Shown here piece after piece: positions 33,481 to 45,172 of a DNA stretch of 64,000 bases. The notes beneath the pieces are model-generated. The model searched no databases. It was given only the letters and a program-made list of their open reading frames with translations, and was not told the DNA's origin. Both the position numbers and the translations under genes were made by a program. The DNA comes from Phanerodontia chrysosporium (lineage: Eukaryota > Basidiomycota > Agaricomycetes > Polyporales > Phanerochaetaceae), in NCBI GenBank assembly GCA_001910725.1, contig MJGA01000010.1, positions 868,001 through 932,000 on the forward strand, written 5' to 3'. How positions within the stretch are numbered: the first letter of the stretch is position 1; the number at the start of each line of letters is the position of its first letter.

Positions 33481-34070
33481 TGTCACTCCCGTATCGTCAG
33501 AATGTAATGCTAACCTGGGTCCATAAACCGGTGAGCATGGTACAATAATGACGACGCTGCACTTACCAAGCTGGCAGAATACTTATCGTTTGTAACGTGG
33601 ATAGAGCACGGAGTATACTTCCCAGTAAGTAAGTGTGGGGTATGTTGGGGATATGTTGAAGTTCGGGTGCGGAGCAGGTGACGCGCTAATTAACTAGACG
33701 CCGACGCGGCGGGAACGTGGGGCGGGGACGTCGGACATCGGGTGCGACGATGGCAGCGCATTGCAACCCTTTGCCCAACGATGCCGACATCCCGACGCAC
33801 GACGTGATCACCCGACGTGTGAGTCATGCGGCACGGCACCGCCGCCTTCCATATGTGGGCATCCCGACGCACGGGGCCGCATTCGTTGATGCGCCCATTC
33901 CCAGTAATAGAAGCGGGCGGGCTTGGCACGCCGACGGTTTCCCGCCATCAAGGCCCACGCGCTCACCGCGCCCATGTTCCTGAGCCACCTCCCGCGAGTA
34001 TAAAGCGATGGCCCGCCTGTCTCTGACCGCAGCCACCCACGCCCTCCCCAAACGTTGACCAGCAACCCCC
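33481..34070. promoter_or_regulatory. Shared divergent promoter region between TDG and PARP genes
   Basis: The 590 bp separate the start codons of two divergently transcribed DNA-repair genes. A TATAAAG lies at 33999-34005, 66 nt before the PARP ATG. A 14-mer direct repeat, CATCCCGACGCACG, occurs at 33788-33801 and 33860-33873 and could be a regulator site. No coding signal is seen inside. Confidence 0.5.
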
Positions 34071-36473
34071 ATGCCCCCCAGGAAGAATGCCTCGACTACC
34101 GCTGCCGCCACCGACGGCGCCGACGCTCCAGCCCCCGCGGCCAGGGCGACGCGTTCCAGCGCGCGCACTGCCGCCAAGGCTACGGCCGCGGCCACCGCGA
34201 GCACAACCACGCCTCCTGCGAACGACGCCAAGCCCGCTGCGGCGAAGGCAAAGATTAAAACTGCCCCGGCCAAACCCAAGGCCGCCCCGAAGGGAAAGGC
34301 CAAGGGAAAGCGTGCTCGCGACGAGGACGAGGACGAGGAGGAAGAGGAAGAGGACGTGAAGCCAAAGTCGAAGAAGGCGAAGAAGGATGATGTCAAGAAT
34401 GATGACGACGACGAGCAAGACAAGCAGGACGACAAGAAGGACGAACCGAAGAAGATGGTGCGTGCCCTGTCCAGCCTCGAGGCCGTGAACGCTGACCAGT
34501 TCTCCACCAGGTCACCGTGGTTAAACGCGGCGCGGCACCTGTTGACCCGCACTCGGGCATGGTCGGTGAGCACACAGCAGCTGCCCCTCCTGCCGTCGCT
34601 GAACCGTGCCAGACACGCACCAGGTCTACTCCAACGCCGAGGGCGTCTGGGACGCCATGCTGAACCAGACAGACATTGGCAAGAACTCGAACAAGTGCGC
34701 ATACACCCACCTTCTCTCGCTGTACGACGCTCATAACACATCCCTCGCAGGTTCTACGTGATCCAGCTCCTGCACCCGTCGGCAACGACTCGACCGTGAT
34801 GCTCTTCACGCGCTGGGGTCGCGTCGGCGAGGCTGGACAAAAGCAGACCAAGGGCCCGTTCACTCCGCAGACGGGAATCTACCAGTTCAAGGACCAGTTC
34901 AAGAAGAAGGCCGCGGTGAACTGGGAGGCACGCCACAGCATGGTTGCACGCCCAGGCAAGTACACCTGGATCGAGCGCTCGTTCGAGGACGACGACAAGG
35001 ACGGCGACGACAAGGGCAAGGGCAAGGCTAAGGAGGAGGAGGAAGAGCCCGAGAAGATACCCGACTCTCAGTTGCCGTCTGAAGTACAAGACCTTTGCAG
35101 GCTGATTTTCTCGTCAACGTGAGTTTTGCGTGCAACTTGGGCGAACTGACCTTGGCTCACTTCCTGCTAAGCATCATCGATGCCCACCTGTCTTCGATGA
35201 ACTACGACGCGAACAAGTTGCCGCTCGGCAAGCTGGCAAAATCGACCATTCTAAATGGCTTCTCGGCTCTCAAAGTATGCCGGGGGCACTTCATTCCACT
35301 GGGTATGGGCTAACGAGTATTACAGGCACTCTCGGAAGTGCTGCAAAATCAGAACGGCCAGACTGCGCAGGAATACGGCGGCTACGCTCGTGCTGTTGAA
35401 GTTCTGACAGGCCGCTACTACTCGTAAGTCACATTCATTACCGACTGTTGCAGCACCGACTGATCTTCCCGTAGAATCATCCCCCACAACTTTGGCCGGA
35501 ACCGCCCAACCCCGATCAACTCGTTGGCGCTGTTGAAGCGCGAGCTTGACCTTGTCGACGCGCTCGGGGACATGGAGGTCGCCTCGAAGCTGATCTCGTC
35601 CACGGTGACGCGCGACCCGGCGACAGGCGCGCCCGTGAACCCGCTCGACGCACACTTCCGGAGCCTCGAGCTGACGGCGATGGACCCCGTCGCGCGCGGG
35701 AGCGGCGAGTGGGGCGCGCTCGAGGCGTACGTGCGCCACACGCACGGCGCGACGCACCGCATGCGCGTCGGCGTCACGCACGCGTTCCGCGTCGAGCGGG
35801 CCGCGGAGGCGTCCGCGTTCGTCGCAGCAGGCCACGCCGCGCTCCCGCCCGGCGACCGCCTCCTCCTCTGGCACGGCTCGCGCACGACCAACTTTGCGGG
35901 CATCCTCAAGCAGGGCCTCCGCATCGCCCCGCCCGAGGCGCCCGTCACGGGCTACATGTTCGGCAAGGGCGTGTACTTCGCCGACGTGCGTCCTCCGCGC
36001 TCCGCGTTTTGTTTGATCCTCGACGTTGGCTGACGGGGCCCTCTAGATGATGTCCAAGTCCGCGAACTACTGCTACGCGCACCTCAGCGGCGGCACGGGC
36101 CTGCTCCTCCTGTGCGAGGTCGCCGCGCGCCCGTTCTACGAGCGCTTGGAAGCCGAGTATAATGCCGACCAGGGCTGCCGCGCCGCGGGCGCGCGCGCGA
36201 CGAAGGGCCTCGGGCGCACGCAGCCCGTCGACTGGCAAGACGCCGGCGAGGCGCTCGACTACCCCGACCTGCGCGGCGTGCACATGCCCAAGGGCCCTGC
36301 GGCCGACGTCTCCCTGGATCCTACGACTGGCAACCCGCACATTGGCTTGCAGTACAACGAGGTCAGTAGTGTCTGTGGACTGACAGAGACCAGCGCTGAC
36401 GTTGTTGCAGTATATCGTGTACGATACCACACAGATCAGGCTGCGTTACCTGTTGATGGTGAATATGCACTGA
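34071..36473 (+). CDS. Poly(ADP-ribose) polymerase (WGR + regulatory + catalytic domains)
   Basis: Nine exons, phases closing to 660 residues. It transfers ADP-ribose from NAD+ to proteins at DNA breaks in the nucleus. The first 130 residues are Ala/Lys-rich then highly acidic and basic (DEDEDEEEEEEDV, KPKSKKAKKDD), like the DNA-binding tail of plant and fungal PARP2-type enzymes; no zinc fingers or BRCT are present. The WGR domain follows (VYSNAEGVWDAMLNQTDIG, FTRWGRVGEAGQ), then the helical regulatory domain (LPLGKLAKSTI). The catalytic domain has [37 protein letters not shown] and NEYIVYDTTQI, giving the H-Y-E triad. One C must be added at 34775-34777 (FYVIQLL to GNDSTVMLF); the phases then agree. 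It is divergent from TDG, and both proteins act in base-excision repair. Confidence 0.92.
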
Positions 36474-36748
36474 ACAAGGAGAGGCGACGAGCGCGATCTA
36501 CTGTATGCTCTAATATGGTACCATCTATGTTGTTTCTAGCATGCTGTGCTACGTAATAAGTATTTATTCTGTGCTTTTCGATACGGAAATAGTTGGAACT
36601 GCACAGCTCCATTGGTAAGGGGATGTTGAGCGCCACGCAGCATGCACGGGTATCTGGATACCTGGAAGCGCCGAAATCCATTGTCCGATACCACCACCAA
36701 CACGTACATATAGGCCGTGAAACCGGGCCTAGCAGAACACCACGAGCT

Positions 36749-38643
36749 ATGCCTGTGAAAGACCTACTCTTGAGGCGCAGGAAAACTGACCGCAATCCGG
36801 CCCCAAGATATGTAGAGCGTCATCCCTATGCAGGAGACTATGCGAAACTGTTCGGTCATACCAGGTGGCGTCAAGACGACGAGACAGGAGGTTAGCCTGG
36901 GACTGACTCTGATTGCACACGACTCATTCATTTGTAGACACACCTCGCTTCACGATACCCATCAATAGTCTACCACCCGAGATATTGGCGGAATGCTTCC
37001 AGTGGTATATCCTAGCCATTTATCGTATGCGTCCGAGGTTACAAGATCTCGATGCCCAGAACCCATACAGTTCTCTGCCTACACCAGCCTCGTGGATGAT
37101 TCTCAGGCACGTTTGCCGAAGCTGGCGGGAAATCGCACTGACCTTCCCCGAGCTGTCGAGCTTCATCCCCGTCACAGATCCAGACTGTGTCCAGGACCTG
37201 CTGCGCAAGTCTGGCGAGGTGCCGCTGCACCTCTACGACCTTGGCGGCATCGACGCGTCCACACGCACAGTCGCGCGCACCTGCGCCATGGCACACCGGG
37301 AGCGCGTCGCCTCGCTGCACGTGCGGAGCCCGGGCCTCCTGCGCTCGCCGCCCGCGCCGCTCACCGCCGACCGCGACGCGGTGATCACGCACCTGTTCAT
37401 GATACGCGTGTACATGATGGCCGTCATTACCACGCTTCGCCCGCCGCTCACGCTCCACGCCTTCCCGCGCCTCGCGGAGTTCTCCTGCGCGTACGGAATT
37501 CTGCACCCCTGGACGCGCGTCCTGGGCCCCGCCCTCCGCAGGCTCACCATCTGCCAGTGTGTGCCTGCCGAGTCGGCAGCGGGGCTCGTGGAAGTGCTCG
37601 CGCAGCTGCCACAGCTCGAAGAGCTGGACATGTACTACACCTTCCGCAATACGACGCAGCCAGGCGACGCCGCTGCCCCCGGGATTTCGACGCCGCTGCC
37701 CATTGTGCTGTCCCATCTGCGGTTCTTGACTGTTGAAGACGAGACGTGCCACGCAGCCGCGACTGTCCTCGAGCGGCTTGTGTATCCCCCGACCACGACT
37801 GTGTCCTTCCGGTTCCAGGAAATCCCCGAGAACACTCCTGGCCTCGCGAGGACGTTCCTCTCCCTCTTCTACCAGCCAGGCGCCTCATCCTCGCCTACCG
37901 ATAACACTAAGCCTCAGTCTGTCTCCATCGTCCGACGGTGCACCACCGACGTCGAACTCCTGTTCTGGCAGGATTGCCTGCCCGTGGAAAGCATCCGCGA
38001 GCGAAACGACGGAGACCGCGCTACTTTCTTGTTTCGGTGCGCCAACGCTAGCACATACTTCATCCGCGCTCTCCTAGAGCAGGCACCGTTGCACGATGTG
38101 AAGACCGCTCTTCTCGTGGAGCCCGAGAAATCGGACTCGCCGCCGTGGGAGGGCGTTCTGCGGTCACTTGCGTCGGTGCAAGATCTCGGCCTAGAATACG
38201 ACGATTTCCACGGTGGAGACCCGGAAAGGAGTCCTACCAGTACAGAGCATCACAGAAACGCTGCGCAAGAGCTGCTGTTTCCCAAGATACAGACAGCGCA
38301 CGTCAGAGAGCGACGCCGTCCCTCGAGCTCAACGTCCCTGGTGGATGCGTATCCCGTGTCGAGCCTCCAGTCTGCGACCGATGCGCTCGACTCTCGGGAG
38401 CAACCCTCGTCTTCCCCAGGACGGTGCACGATCAAACGCGACATCGTCAACATCCGGGGTTCTGTCGACGGATATGTCAACCGTCAAGATGCCGTTCACT
38501 CGGGCACCGACCCCACTATGTCCCAGCCCACCCTGACGGCGGTCGACGCACGTCAGAACAATGCTAGGAGTGCTTTGCGAACCTGGCTTGGAGCGAAGAC
38601 CTCACAGATCCGTCAGACAATCGGGATTACCAAGAGACGATAA
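36749..38643 (+). CDS. F-box protein (subfamily member 4)
   Basis: Two exons, 36749-36890 and 36938-38643, with a 47-nt intron; phases close to 615 residues. Exon 1 is a basic leader (MPVKDLLLRRRKTDRN) and joins in phase to TPRFTIPINSLPPEILAECF, the F-box. Subfamily blocks follow: ILRHVCRSWREIALTFPELS, DPDCVQDLLRKSGEVPLHLYDL, LRRLTICQCVPAES, and a long C-terminus ending in a basic tail. The exon-1 start was chosen because exon 2 itself has no ATG before the F-box. By family it is an SCF ubiquitin-ligase receptor. The gene is intact, with no missing bases needed, unlike members 2 and 3. Confidence 0.8.
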
Positions 38644-39380
38644 CAGGCCACCCATCTGGACGTATTTGCCCCCTGGAGCTGGTATTTGAGATGGCTAATG
38701 TAGGAAGGAAGTATTGACTGGTGATTGTATATAAGAATTCATCGTGTCATGAGTGTTCGCGAGTGGGGTGAAGCGACATGCAGGAGATAAGACTCACTCT
38801 CACCCCAATTATTGAGCTATCGCACGGTATTTATTGCGCTTTTGGCTCCTACAAGGTCGGAAGGCCGCATGAATGCCACGTACTTTCTCCGTTACGGGGC
38901 GGTTTGCTTTCTTCATCTGACTCAAGAACTACAGTTGCCTAATGCGGATGTCAATGAGGCGCCCGAAATATTCCACGTTGTTTGCCGCTTTCTGCTTTCC
39001 TTCATGTCCTTGACGGTCGAGTCCTGCTACCAAGGCGTTGGTCGCTGTTCATGCGTCAGTTCGCACATCCACAAGCCTCGATGCTGTGCAAGTAAGGCTC
39101 AGGATATATGTTCGGCTGATATCTGTGGTCGCTACGAGCGCCTCGAACCATGCATCAAACTCATGGCGGATAGGTGACAGTTTACTCGCACGCAAGCAGC
39201 TACCTTCACAATTCCAACTACTCCGGGATGACCCCTAGCGTTACCTTTGTGCTACGATTCTCTCAGCCGGAACAGAGGTGAACATACGCTGTGTCCTTGA
39301 CGTACAATTCGAAAGGCGGTCGCGGAGGCTCGAAGTTCCTGGAAGTAGACGCCTCAAGCGGTGAGAACGACAAGCGAAGT
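38644..39380. other. No gene recognised
   Basis: Intergenic; TATATAAG near 38730 and scattered short frames only. Confidence 0.4.
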
Positions 39381-39454
39381 ATGAGATCTCCTGACATGGG
39401 ACAGCAGGTATGTTGTATTTCCTCTAGTTCTAGATTAATTTATTGACCGTGCAG

Positions 39455-41621
39455 GTATTTTGCCCAGAACATTCCGCTCGAAAAGCAGCAGCCCGACACT
39501 CCTGCATCGCGGCGTCGCCCCTCGCAGAAGCGATGCTATGTTCTTGACGGACAAAGCGTTGTAACCCTGGGCTATGACGTGCCCTGGGAGGAGAATGCCG
39601 ATGATGAAAAGGTTCGCGTCTCCGGGGACGCGCTGATGGGGCGACTGTACGACCCGCCGCGCTTCGATTACGTGCAATGGGACTGGAAGCCGCAACACCG
39701 AGATGACAAGCTCTGTGCACGACGAAGAAGCTTGTGGGGTGCAATTCAGCTTGCTTTGTCTGGAGTCCCGGTCGAGAAGATCTTAGAGAGGACTGGTACT
39801 ACCGCCGTCGCACAGTTCACCCTCGCACCTGCGAACCGCTCCCTAGTACCTCTGCAGTGGGTACACATCGGCCCCGGCGCCATTCCAGATGCCCTCGCCG
39901 ACATCCCATGCACCAACATGTCCGTTCCTGACATGCTCCACAATCTGAACGACATCCTCGGCACGCCGCATCCTCTCACGTATCACATCCGAGCCCTCCT
40001 GGAGCAGGTCCGGGGGACTTCGCGGGACTTTGGCGAGGCGTATGGGAAAGTGCGGAACTGGTGGACAGACCCGCACCTGGAAATGGTGGGGCAGAAAGAG
40101 TACTCCATATTATACGAACACGAAGCACGACACGATGGCTGGAGGCGAGACGCGATACAGAGCTCCATCCTTCAGCGTGCAGACATCCCGCCACGGCGTG
40201 TGTGGGACTTGTACAGCAACCGCGTCTTGCCGTTCGCCGTCATCCCCCAAGCCATCGAGGGCCTCGAGCCGCACGAGCTCCCTGACTTGCTCTGGACGGT
40301 GTCTCATAGCTGGGTCGCTGAGCCGGAGCGCCACTCTGTCTGGACGATGATCAACGGGGAGCAGTGGCCGGTGCCTATACCGCGAGCGACATCTCTGGAG
40401 CACATTCGTGTCGAGCTGCTCAACATGGGTGCGCAGTACGTCTGGCTCGACGTCTTATGCCTGCGACAGGAAGGCCGCGAAGAGGATGAGGCACAGCGGG
40501 TGGAAGAGTGGAAGATCGATGTACCGACCATCGGACACGTATACCGAGGGACGCCGTCAGACCGGCCATGCGTCACATATTTCAACGGCCTCGGGCTCCC
40601 TCTGAACCTCTCGCCGAACATGCTCAATTCAGATCGGCACTGGTTCAATCGCGTATGGACGCTGCAGGAATCCCTGACATCGTGGCTGCCAGGCGGGCTG
40701 AGTGGCGCACCTCTCGCAGGTAGCCAGGCATTCTTCGCGCGGCTGGCTGCTCTGCCGGAGCTGACGAACGCAGACTCTTCCAACGCTATCGTGCGCGAGC
40801 TCATGCGGCGCTCGTGCACGACGGAGCTCGACCGCATCGCAGGGCTCGCCTACTGCCTGCGCTGTCGCACGCTCCCGCTCTACCGCGCATCGATGCCACC
40901 TGAAGAGGCGTGGCAGCGCCTCCTGCGGCACGACGTCTCAGAGAAATGGCGTGCAAGCCTCCTCCTGCGCTACGCCGCGGACACGCCGTTCGCGCTGCAT
41001 CCCTCGTGGGACGCCTACGTCGCCACCGGGCCTGTCCTTCCACGCATGACCGTGATATCCGGGCTGCGACCGCTCGCCGCTGCGGCCCAAGACCCCCTGC
41101 ACGCCGGCCGCGCGGGGCGCTGCTACCACATCTCGTACATCTCAGAGCCTTGCTACATCGTGCAGAGCGATACAGCCACAGCATCTGACGGCTCTCTGCA
41201 TCTTCCCGAGCTCAAGCTGTGTTTTGGTAGAAGGGGCGCTCGCGGTACCTTTGCCTTCACACCCCTCGACGCTCACGGGGTCGTGCTGCAGGACGTACCG
41301 TACGCCCTCGTGCGGGTGTTCGGCGCAGAGGGTCTCGCGGTATACTGGGTCATCGTTGAGGTGCTCACGAAGCAGCTCTCCTGGACGACGGGCTTGCAGG
41401 TCCCCGTGGTGAAGACCGCGAAATGGGCTGCGATGCAGGTGACGGAAGACGACGACGATCGGTTGCAGCAGTGTGCGCGGCGCAATTGGAGGAAGGTGGT
41501 ATACGTATCAGGGGAGGAGGCCTTGCGGAGGACGCGATACAGGGATGACTTCACAGAGGCGTTCATCGAGATGAGGAAGAGTGGGAGGAACTTCGTCGTC
41601 GCGCAACACCCAGACGTATAG
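39455..41621 (+). CDS. HET-domain (heterokaryon incompatibility) protein 2
   Basis: The last exon is open from an acceptor at 39451-39454 to a stop at 41621; about 680 residues are clearly homologous to HET protein 1 at 15.6-17.9 kb. Shared blocks are FGEAYGKVRNWW, PPRRVWDLYSNRVLPF, SHSW, YVWLDVLCLRQEG, VPTIGHVYRG, CVTYFNGLGLPL and RHWFNRVWTLQE, the HET-family boxes. Homology to the paralog starts at VPWEENADDE near 39579, which is a GTG, not a start codon. The true start must lie in an upstream exon. A candidate exon ends at 39406 (donor GTATGT), but it enters the last exon in a different frame, so the 5' end is unresolved and may contain another dropped base. The function in basidiomycetes is not established. 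Confidence 0.75.
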
Positions 41622-42107
41622 AAGACGGTCGCAACCCCCTGTTCACGGAAATGAATGGGCCTTCGATTCCGTTCGGTTCTCCACCGGTTGAGCCTTGTCT
41701 TACACCAGCCTCAGTCATCGCTCTCCACACGATACCCGCCGTGTAATAACATATGCCCCTCGTCTACGCGTGATACAGTGCGCCGGGGAAATCTGTACCG
41801 TAACGTGTCCTTCGTATACGGGAAGACCATTCCTTCTCACGCTGTCAGACCCTTTCCAAGCTTCTGCGATGTCCCGCAGTATCTGATCCGTGCGCTGCGC
41901 TCTCCTGATCCCTCTGGCTTCTGTGGTTGCGACTGACTCAGTGTCTGAACTTCTCCAAAGGCAGAAACTGACGTTTTTCACCAAACACAGGTCATTCGGC
42001 ACCCTCTAGCTCTTTACATGGTTGCAGCTCCCGGTACGATTGACCTTTTTCGTACGGTTCGTGAGTTATGTAAGCATCTCTTCTAGGCGACACAGGGATG
42101 GCTCGAG

Positions 42108-42114
42108 TATAAAG
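42108..42114 (+). promoter_or_regulatory. Probable TATA box of lectin gene A
   Basis: TATAAAG 57 nt upstream of ATG 42171. Confidence 0.5.
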
Positions 42115-42170
42115 GGAAGCTACGCTCATTATATCAACGTTGCACCGAATCCGCCTTGCACAGATTCATC

Positions 42171-43025
42171 ATGGCCGCCTTGCGTCTCAAAGATGGCGTT
42201 TGTACGTGTTCGCGCAGACTTGACGAGTGACGCATGCTGAACCTTTGGCTCCTGCAGACTTCATCCAGAACCGCGGCAGCGGCACATGCATGGAGTTGCA
42301 TGACGGTACGTGGCTGGCTGTCTGTTATTGGATTCATGCCGAACAGTTTGCTTGCACATAGGATCGTCCGACAACGGTACGTGTATACACCTCGTAAACG
42401 AACCGTCTACTCTTCACGTCCGCGTTACAGATACCAAGGTGGAGGGTCATAGGAAACGCGACCTCGACGATGAACTGGTTGACCGCCAGCTCTGGATCAT
42501 AACCAACCAAGGTGGCACTTACAAGATTCAGAGTGCTCGAAGCGGCAAATATATGGAGGTTCCCGGTGAGGCACCCGCTTTTGACTGCGCTCATTATCTC
42601 ACAATACGTACGCTCAGACACCAGCGGTTCTAGTGTAGTGTGCAATGCTAGCAGTATCGTGAAAAAGCAGAAATGGGACATCGTTCGCTCCAATGCGGGT
42701 ACTGCCTACGTGTATGTACCACGTACCCGTCTATTGCTTTCCTGAACTACGCTGATAGCTCTATGTTGTTTCCAGAATCCAAAACCAGAGCTCCAACAGT
42801 AGGTCTTTAGGATTTCATGCGTCGTACAGAGCTCAAATGAGACGCGCCATCAGACTACGCTGATCTTGAGAAGGGGTAAGTGTACTGGTGCCACTCATCG
42901 GCTGCGATCAACTTGCTAACACTCCTCTCAGCTCGGATGCTGATGGGACCAGTGTTCTCGGTTCGTCGGGAGTGGGCAGTGCTACGACCTCCAATGATCA
43001 ACTTTGGCACATCGTCCGCGCCTAG
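42171..43025 (+). CDS. Beta-trefoil (ricin-B-type) lectin-like protein A
   Basis: Seven exons (31, 48, 204, 94, 23, 22 and 94 nt) close to 171 residues. The fold signature is the repeated QxW-type element: GVYFIQNRGSGTCMELHD, RQLWIITNQGGTYKIQSARS, KQKWDIVRSNAGTAYVIQN and a terminal DQLWHIVRA. Three such subdomains make the beta-trefoil that binds sugars in fungal ricin-B-like lectins (and in related protease inhibitors). There is no signal peptide, so it is probably cytosolic, as in mushroom defence lectins. Exons 5 and 6 (42776-42798 and 42854-42875) are micro-exons of 23 and 22 nt whose inclusion is required for phase. A paralog with the same exon plan lies 0.8 kb downstream. The carbohydrate ligand cannot be predicted. 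Confidence 0.8.
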
Positions 43026-43158
43026 TCGGCAGGGCCAGCACGTTCCCAAGTGTCTGTGTGTAGAGTTTGACTTCGAGTATTGTGTGCTCTGAGAAAGCTG
43101 TACGAAAGCAATAGTTTGACCGCTATATACATGCTTGTGATGTCAATTCACCACCAAG

Positions 43159-43446
43159 TTATCCTGGCTGCTGCGCCATACATTCACGCGTATACGGGAA
43201 GCTAGTAAGCGCGAGACCTGCCGCCAAGACGAGTACTATCACCGAGTCATGGAATGGGAATGCCGGTGGCGAAGATCGTTCTAGGATCCGTCGCTGCTCC
43301 AAGACCCTTTCCGGGACCCTTTCCAGGACCCTTTCTAAGACCCTTTCCAGGTTCTCTTCCTCGCACATCGCGCAGTCATGAGCGCGGCTATCGCTCCCGC
43401 TAGCTGGTATGGAAGGATGGTACATGAGCTGCTGATAGCTTCCCAT
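43159..43446 (-). CDS. Hypothetical small protein with Leu-Glu-Arg-Val repeats and a hydrophobic segment
   Basis: A 95-codon frame starts at ATG 43446 between the two lectin genes. It reads MGSYQQLMYHPSIP, then an acidic/basic repeat (LERVLERVLERVPERVLEQ) that could form a short amphipathic helix, then SVIVLVLAAGLALTSF, a plausible membrane segment. The repeat is encoded by four copies of a 12-nt unit. No family was recognised, and the frame could be fortuitous. Confidence 0.25.
   Translation of the reverse strand: MGSYQQLMYHPSIPASGSDSRAHDCAMCEEENLERVLERVLERVPERVLEQRRILERSSPPAFPFHDSVIVLVLAAGLALTSFPYTRECMAQQPG
43303..43350. repeat. Four tandem copies of a 12-bp unit
   Basis: GACCCTTTCCGG, GACCCTTTCCAG, GACCCTTTCTAA and GACCCTTTCCAG follow each other without gaps. 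The unit is a multiple of three and encodes Leu-Glu-Arg-Val on the minus strand. Confidence 0.85.
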
Positions 43447-43772
43447 ATTGCAGACGTGGCACACCTGTCCTTTGTCATCATGTCCTGGCTTCTATCGGTC
43501 AGACGTGTGAGCAATCTCTACGGCATCTTCAAAGCTTCGCTAGCATGGCAGTCGTTAAACACGGTGAGAGGCTGCGTCTGTTCGAGCGCCACGCATGGCA
43601 TTTCGTGTAACGCAGTCCGACTGAGCCTAGAACTATATTCGGGGCTCTTATCGGATACCGTGGGGTATATGGCCCGTTTCCCAATTAGATGACGGCTCTC
43701 ATCCGCTCAACTGTTTATCCTTCACGGGTCTATGAGCTGAGCTGACTGACCGCAGGAAGTACATCGTGAGCA

Positions 43773-43778
43773 TATAAG
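43773..43778 (+). promoter_or_regulatory. Probable TATA box of lectin gene B
   Basis: TATAAG 59-64 nt before ATG 43837, the same position as the box of lectin gene A. Confidence 0.4.
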
Positions 43779-43836
43779 AAGCAACCGCTCCAGTGGACAT
43801 CTCCCAAGCTTCCACGAGGACTTCGTCTGAAGCAAG

Positions 43837-44742
43837 ATGTCCGCCCCCGACATTGAACCTGGTGTCTGTGTGTATCATCACAGTGTCAGGTCTCGATGTG
43901 ACATGCTAAACGGCTGGCTGCTACAGACTTCATCCAGAACTATGGAACAGGAACCGTGATGGAGGTACACAATGGTATGTACTACTATGCTTGGCAAACC
44001 ATTGGTTTTCGACTCATACTCCGTTACTTATCTGCCAGGCTCCAGCACAGATGGTCACGGTACCTTATTGACTTAACCGTAGCACCAGCTGATATTACCG
44101 CTGTCATAATAGGTGCGCCGGTGAAGGCTTATACAAAGCTCGAGATGTCCGACAAGGAGGTTGCGTGTCAGCTTTGGATAATAAGCGAAGCCACCGGGGG
44201 TTATACAATTGAGAATGCTGCTAGCCGCACATTTATGGAGCTCCCCAGTCAGTAAAAATGCACACTATTCCAAAAGTAATCGCTCTACAAATACTTACAA
44301 GGCCCTTTCTATGCAGGCGACGAGAGCGACACGGTCTTCTGTAAGGCCAAAAATGATAGCAACAACTACCAGAAATGGTATATATCGCGCACAAACCAGC
44401 GAAGCGCCTACGTGTACGTCTCTAGTTTTCCTATACATGGGATTCTCGCCTAACGCACTGGAAATCATTGGCAGCTTACAGGTTCATGGAAAGTCAGGTT
44501 CGCTAAGCGACGCCTACCTCTGTTATATCGTTTGCTGACATTCCTCTGCACAGGCAACACAACTCACTGGCATGCCGCCTTGCATCACGGGTAGGAAATC
44601 ACTACGAGTCTTCTCTGATTCAGGTCGCTAAGCCCTTTCCTGCAGCAACTCCGCAGATGGCACCATCATTGTCAAACATAAGAACAAGTACGGACATGCT
44701 ACCACAGATTCCAAACTAATGTGGCATATTGTCAGGGCGTAA
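43837..44742 (+). CDS. Beta-trefoil (ricin-B-type) lectin-like protein B
   Basis: Same exon plan as lectin A: exon 1 is 31 nt and exon 2 is 48 nt in both. Core elements are YFIQNYGTGTVMEVHNG, CQLWIISEATGGYTIENAAS, YQKWYISRTNQRSAYV and LMWHIVRA at the end. The exon at 44482-44497 is only 16 nt. Two added bases are needed for the conserved protein: a C at 44063-44064 (before LIDLTVAPADI) and a G at 44589-44591 (before NSADGTIIV). With them, phases close to 178 residues. As sequenced, translation would stop soon after the first subdomain. Because both sites are G/C runs they probably reflect missing base calls, but a decaying duplicate is possible. Function: sugar-binding, inferred from fold. 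Confidence 0.7.
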
Positions 44743-45172
44743 GCATTGTAGCATGGCAAAGATGGTGTAAATGTGATCGTGTATTTTGACTGGAACTTAC
44801 TGCCGAAATGTCGTATCGTCATCTCACGCCTTGCAACTGAGCTTTTGTCTGCGGTGAAGAGTGCACGAGGTCCAGGGTCCCAGGGGTCCTCCGAGCACAG
44901 GCCGTCTAAGTTAGCGTTCGTTGACTTCCTCGCATTTAAGGCTCCGTGACTGATTTAAGGCCCACGAGGCACCTTACGCAGGTGTATTATGCATAGTGCA
45001 CGAATGACTGTCCCAGAGGGTTTGCTTCACCGGTCAGCGGAGCTGGTACCTGTGTCCGGTTCGTAGTAAACACATGCCAGCTGGCATGATCCAGCCCGGC
45101 GGAAGCGCTAGCGCAACTTACTCTCGACAACCGTCCTTCAAGGCGAGTCTACAGCTTGAGGAACGGACAAAT

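Noticed and set aside
43837..44742. Calling lectin B a definite pseudogene
   Set aside because: Both breaks are at G/C runs like those in essential genes of the window, so sequence error is at least as likely.
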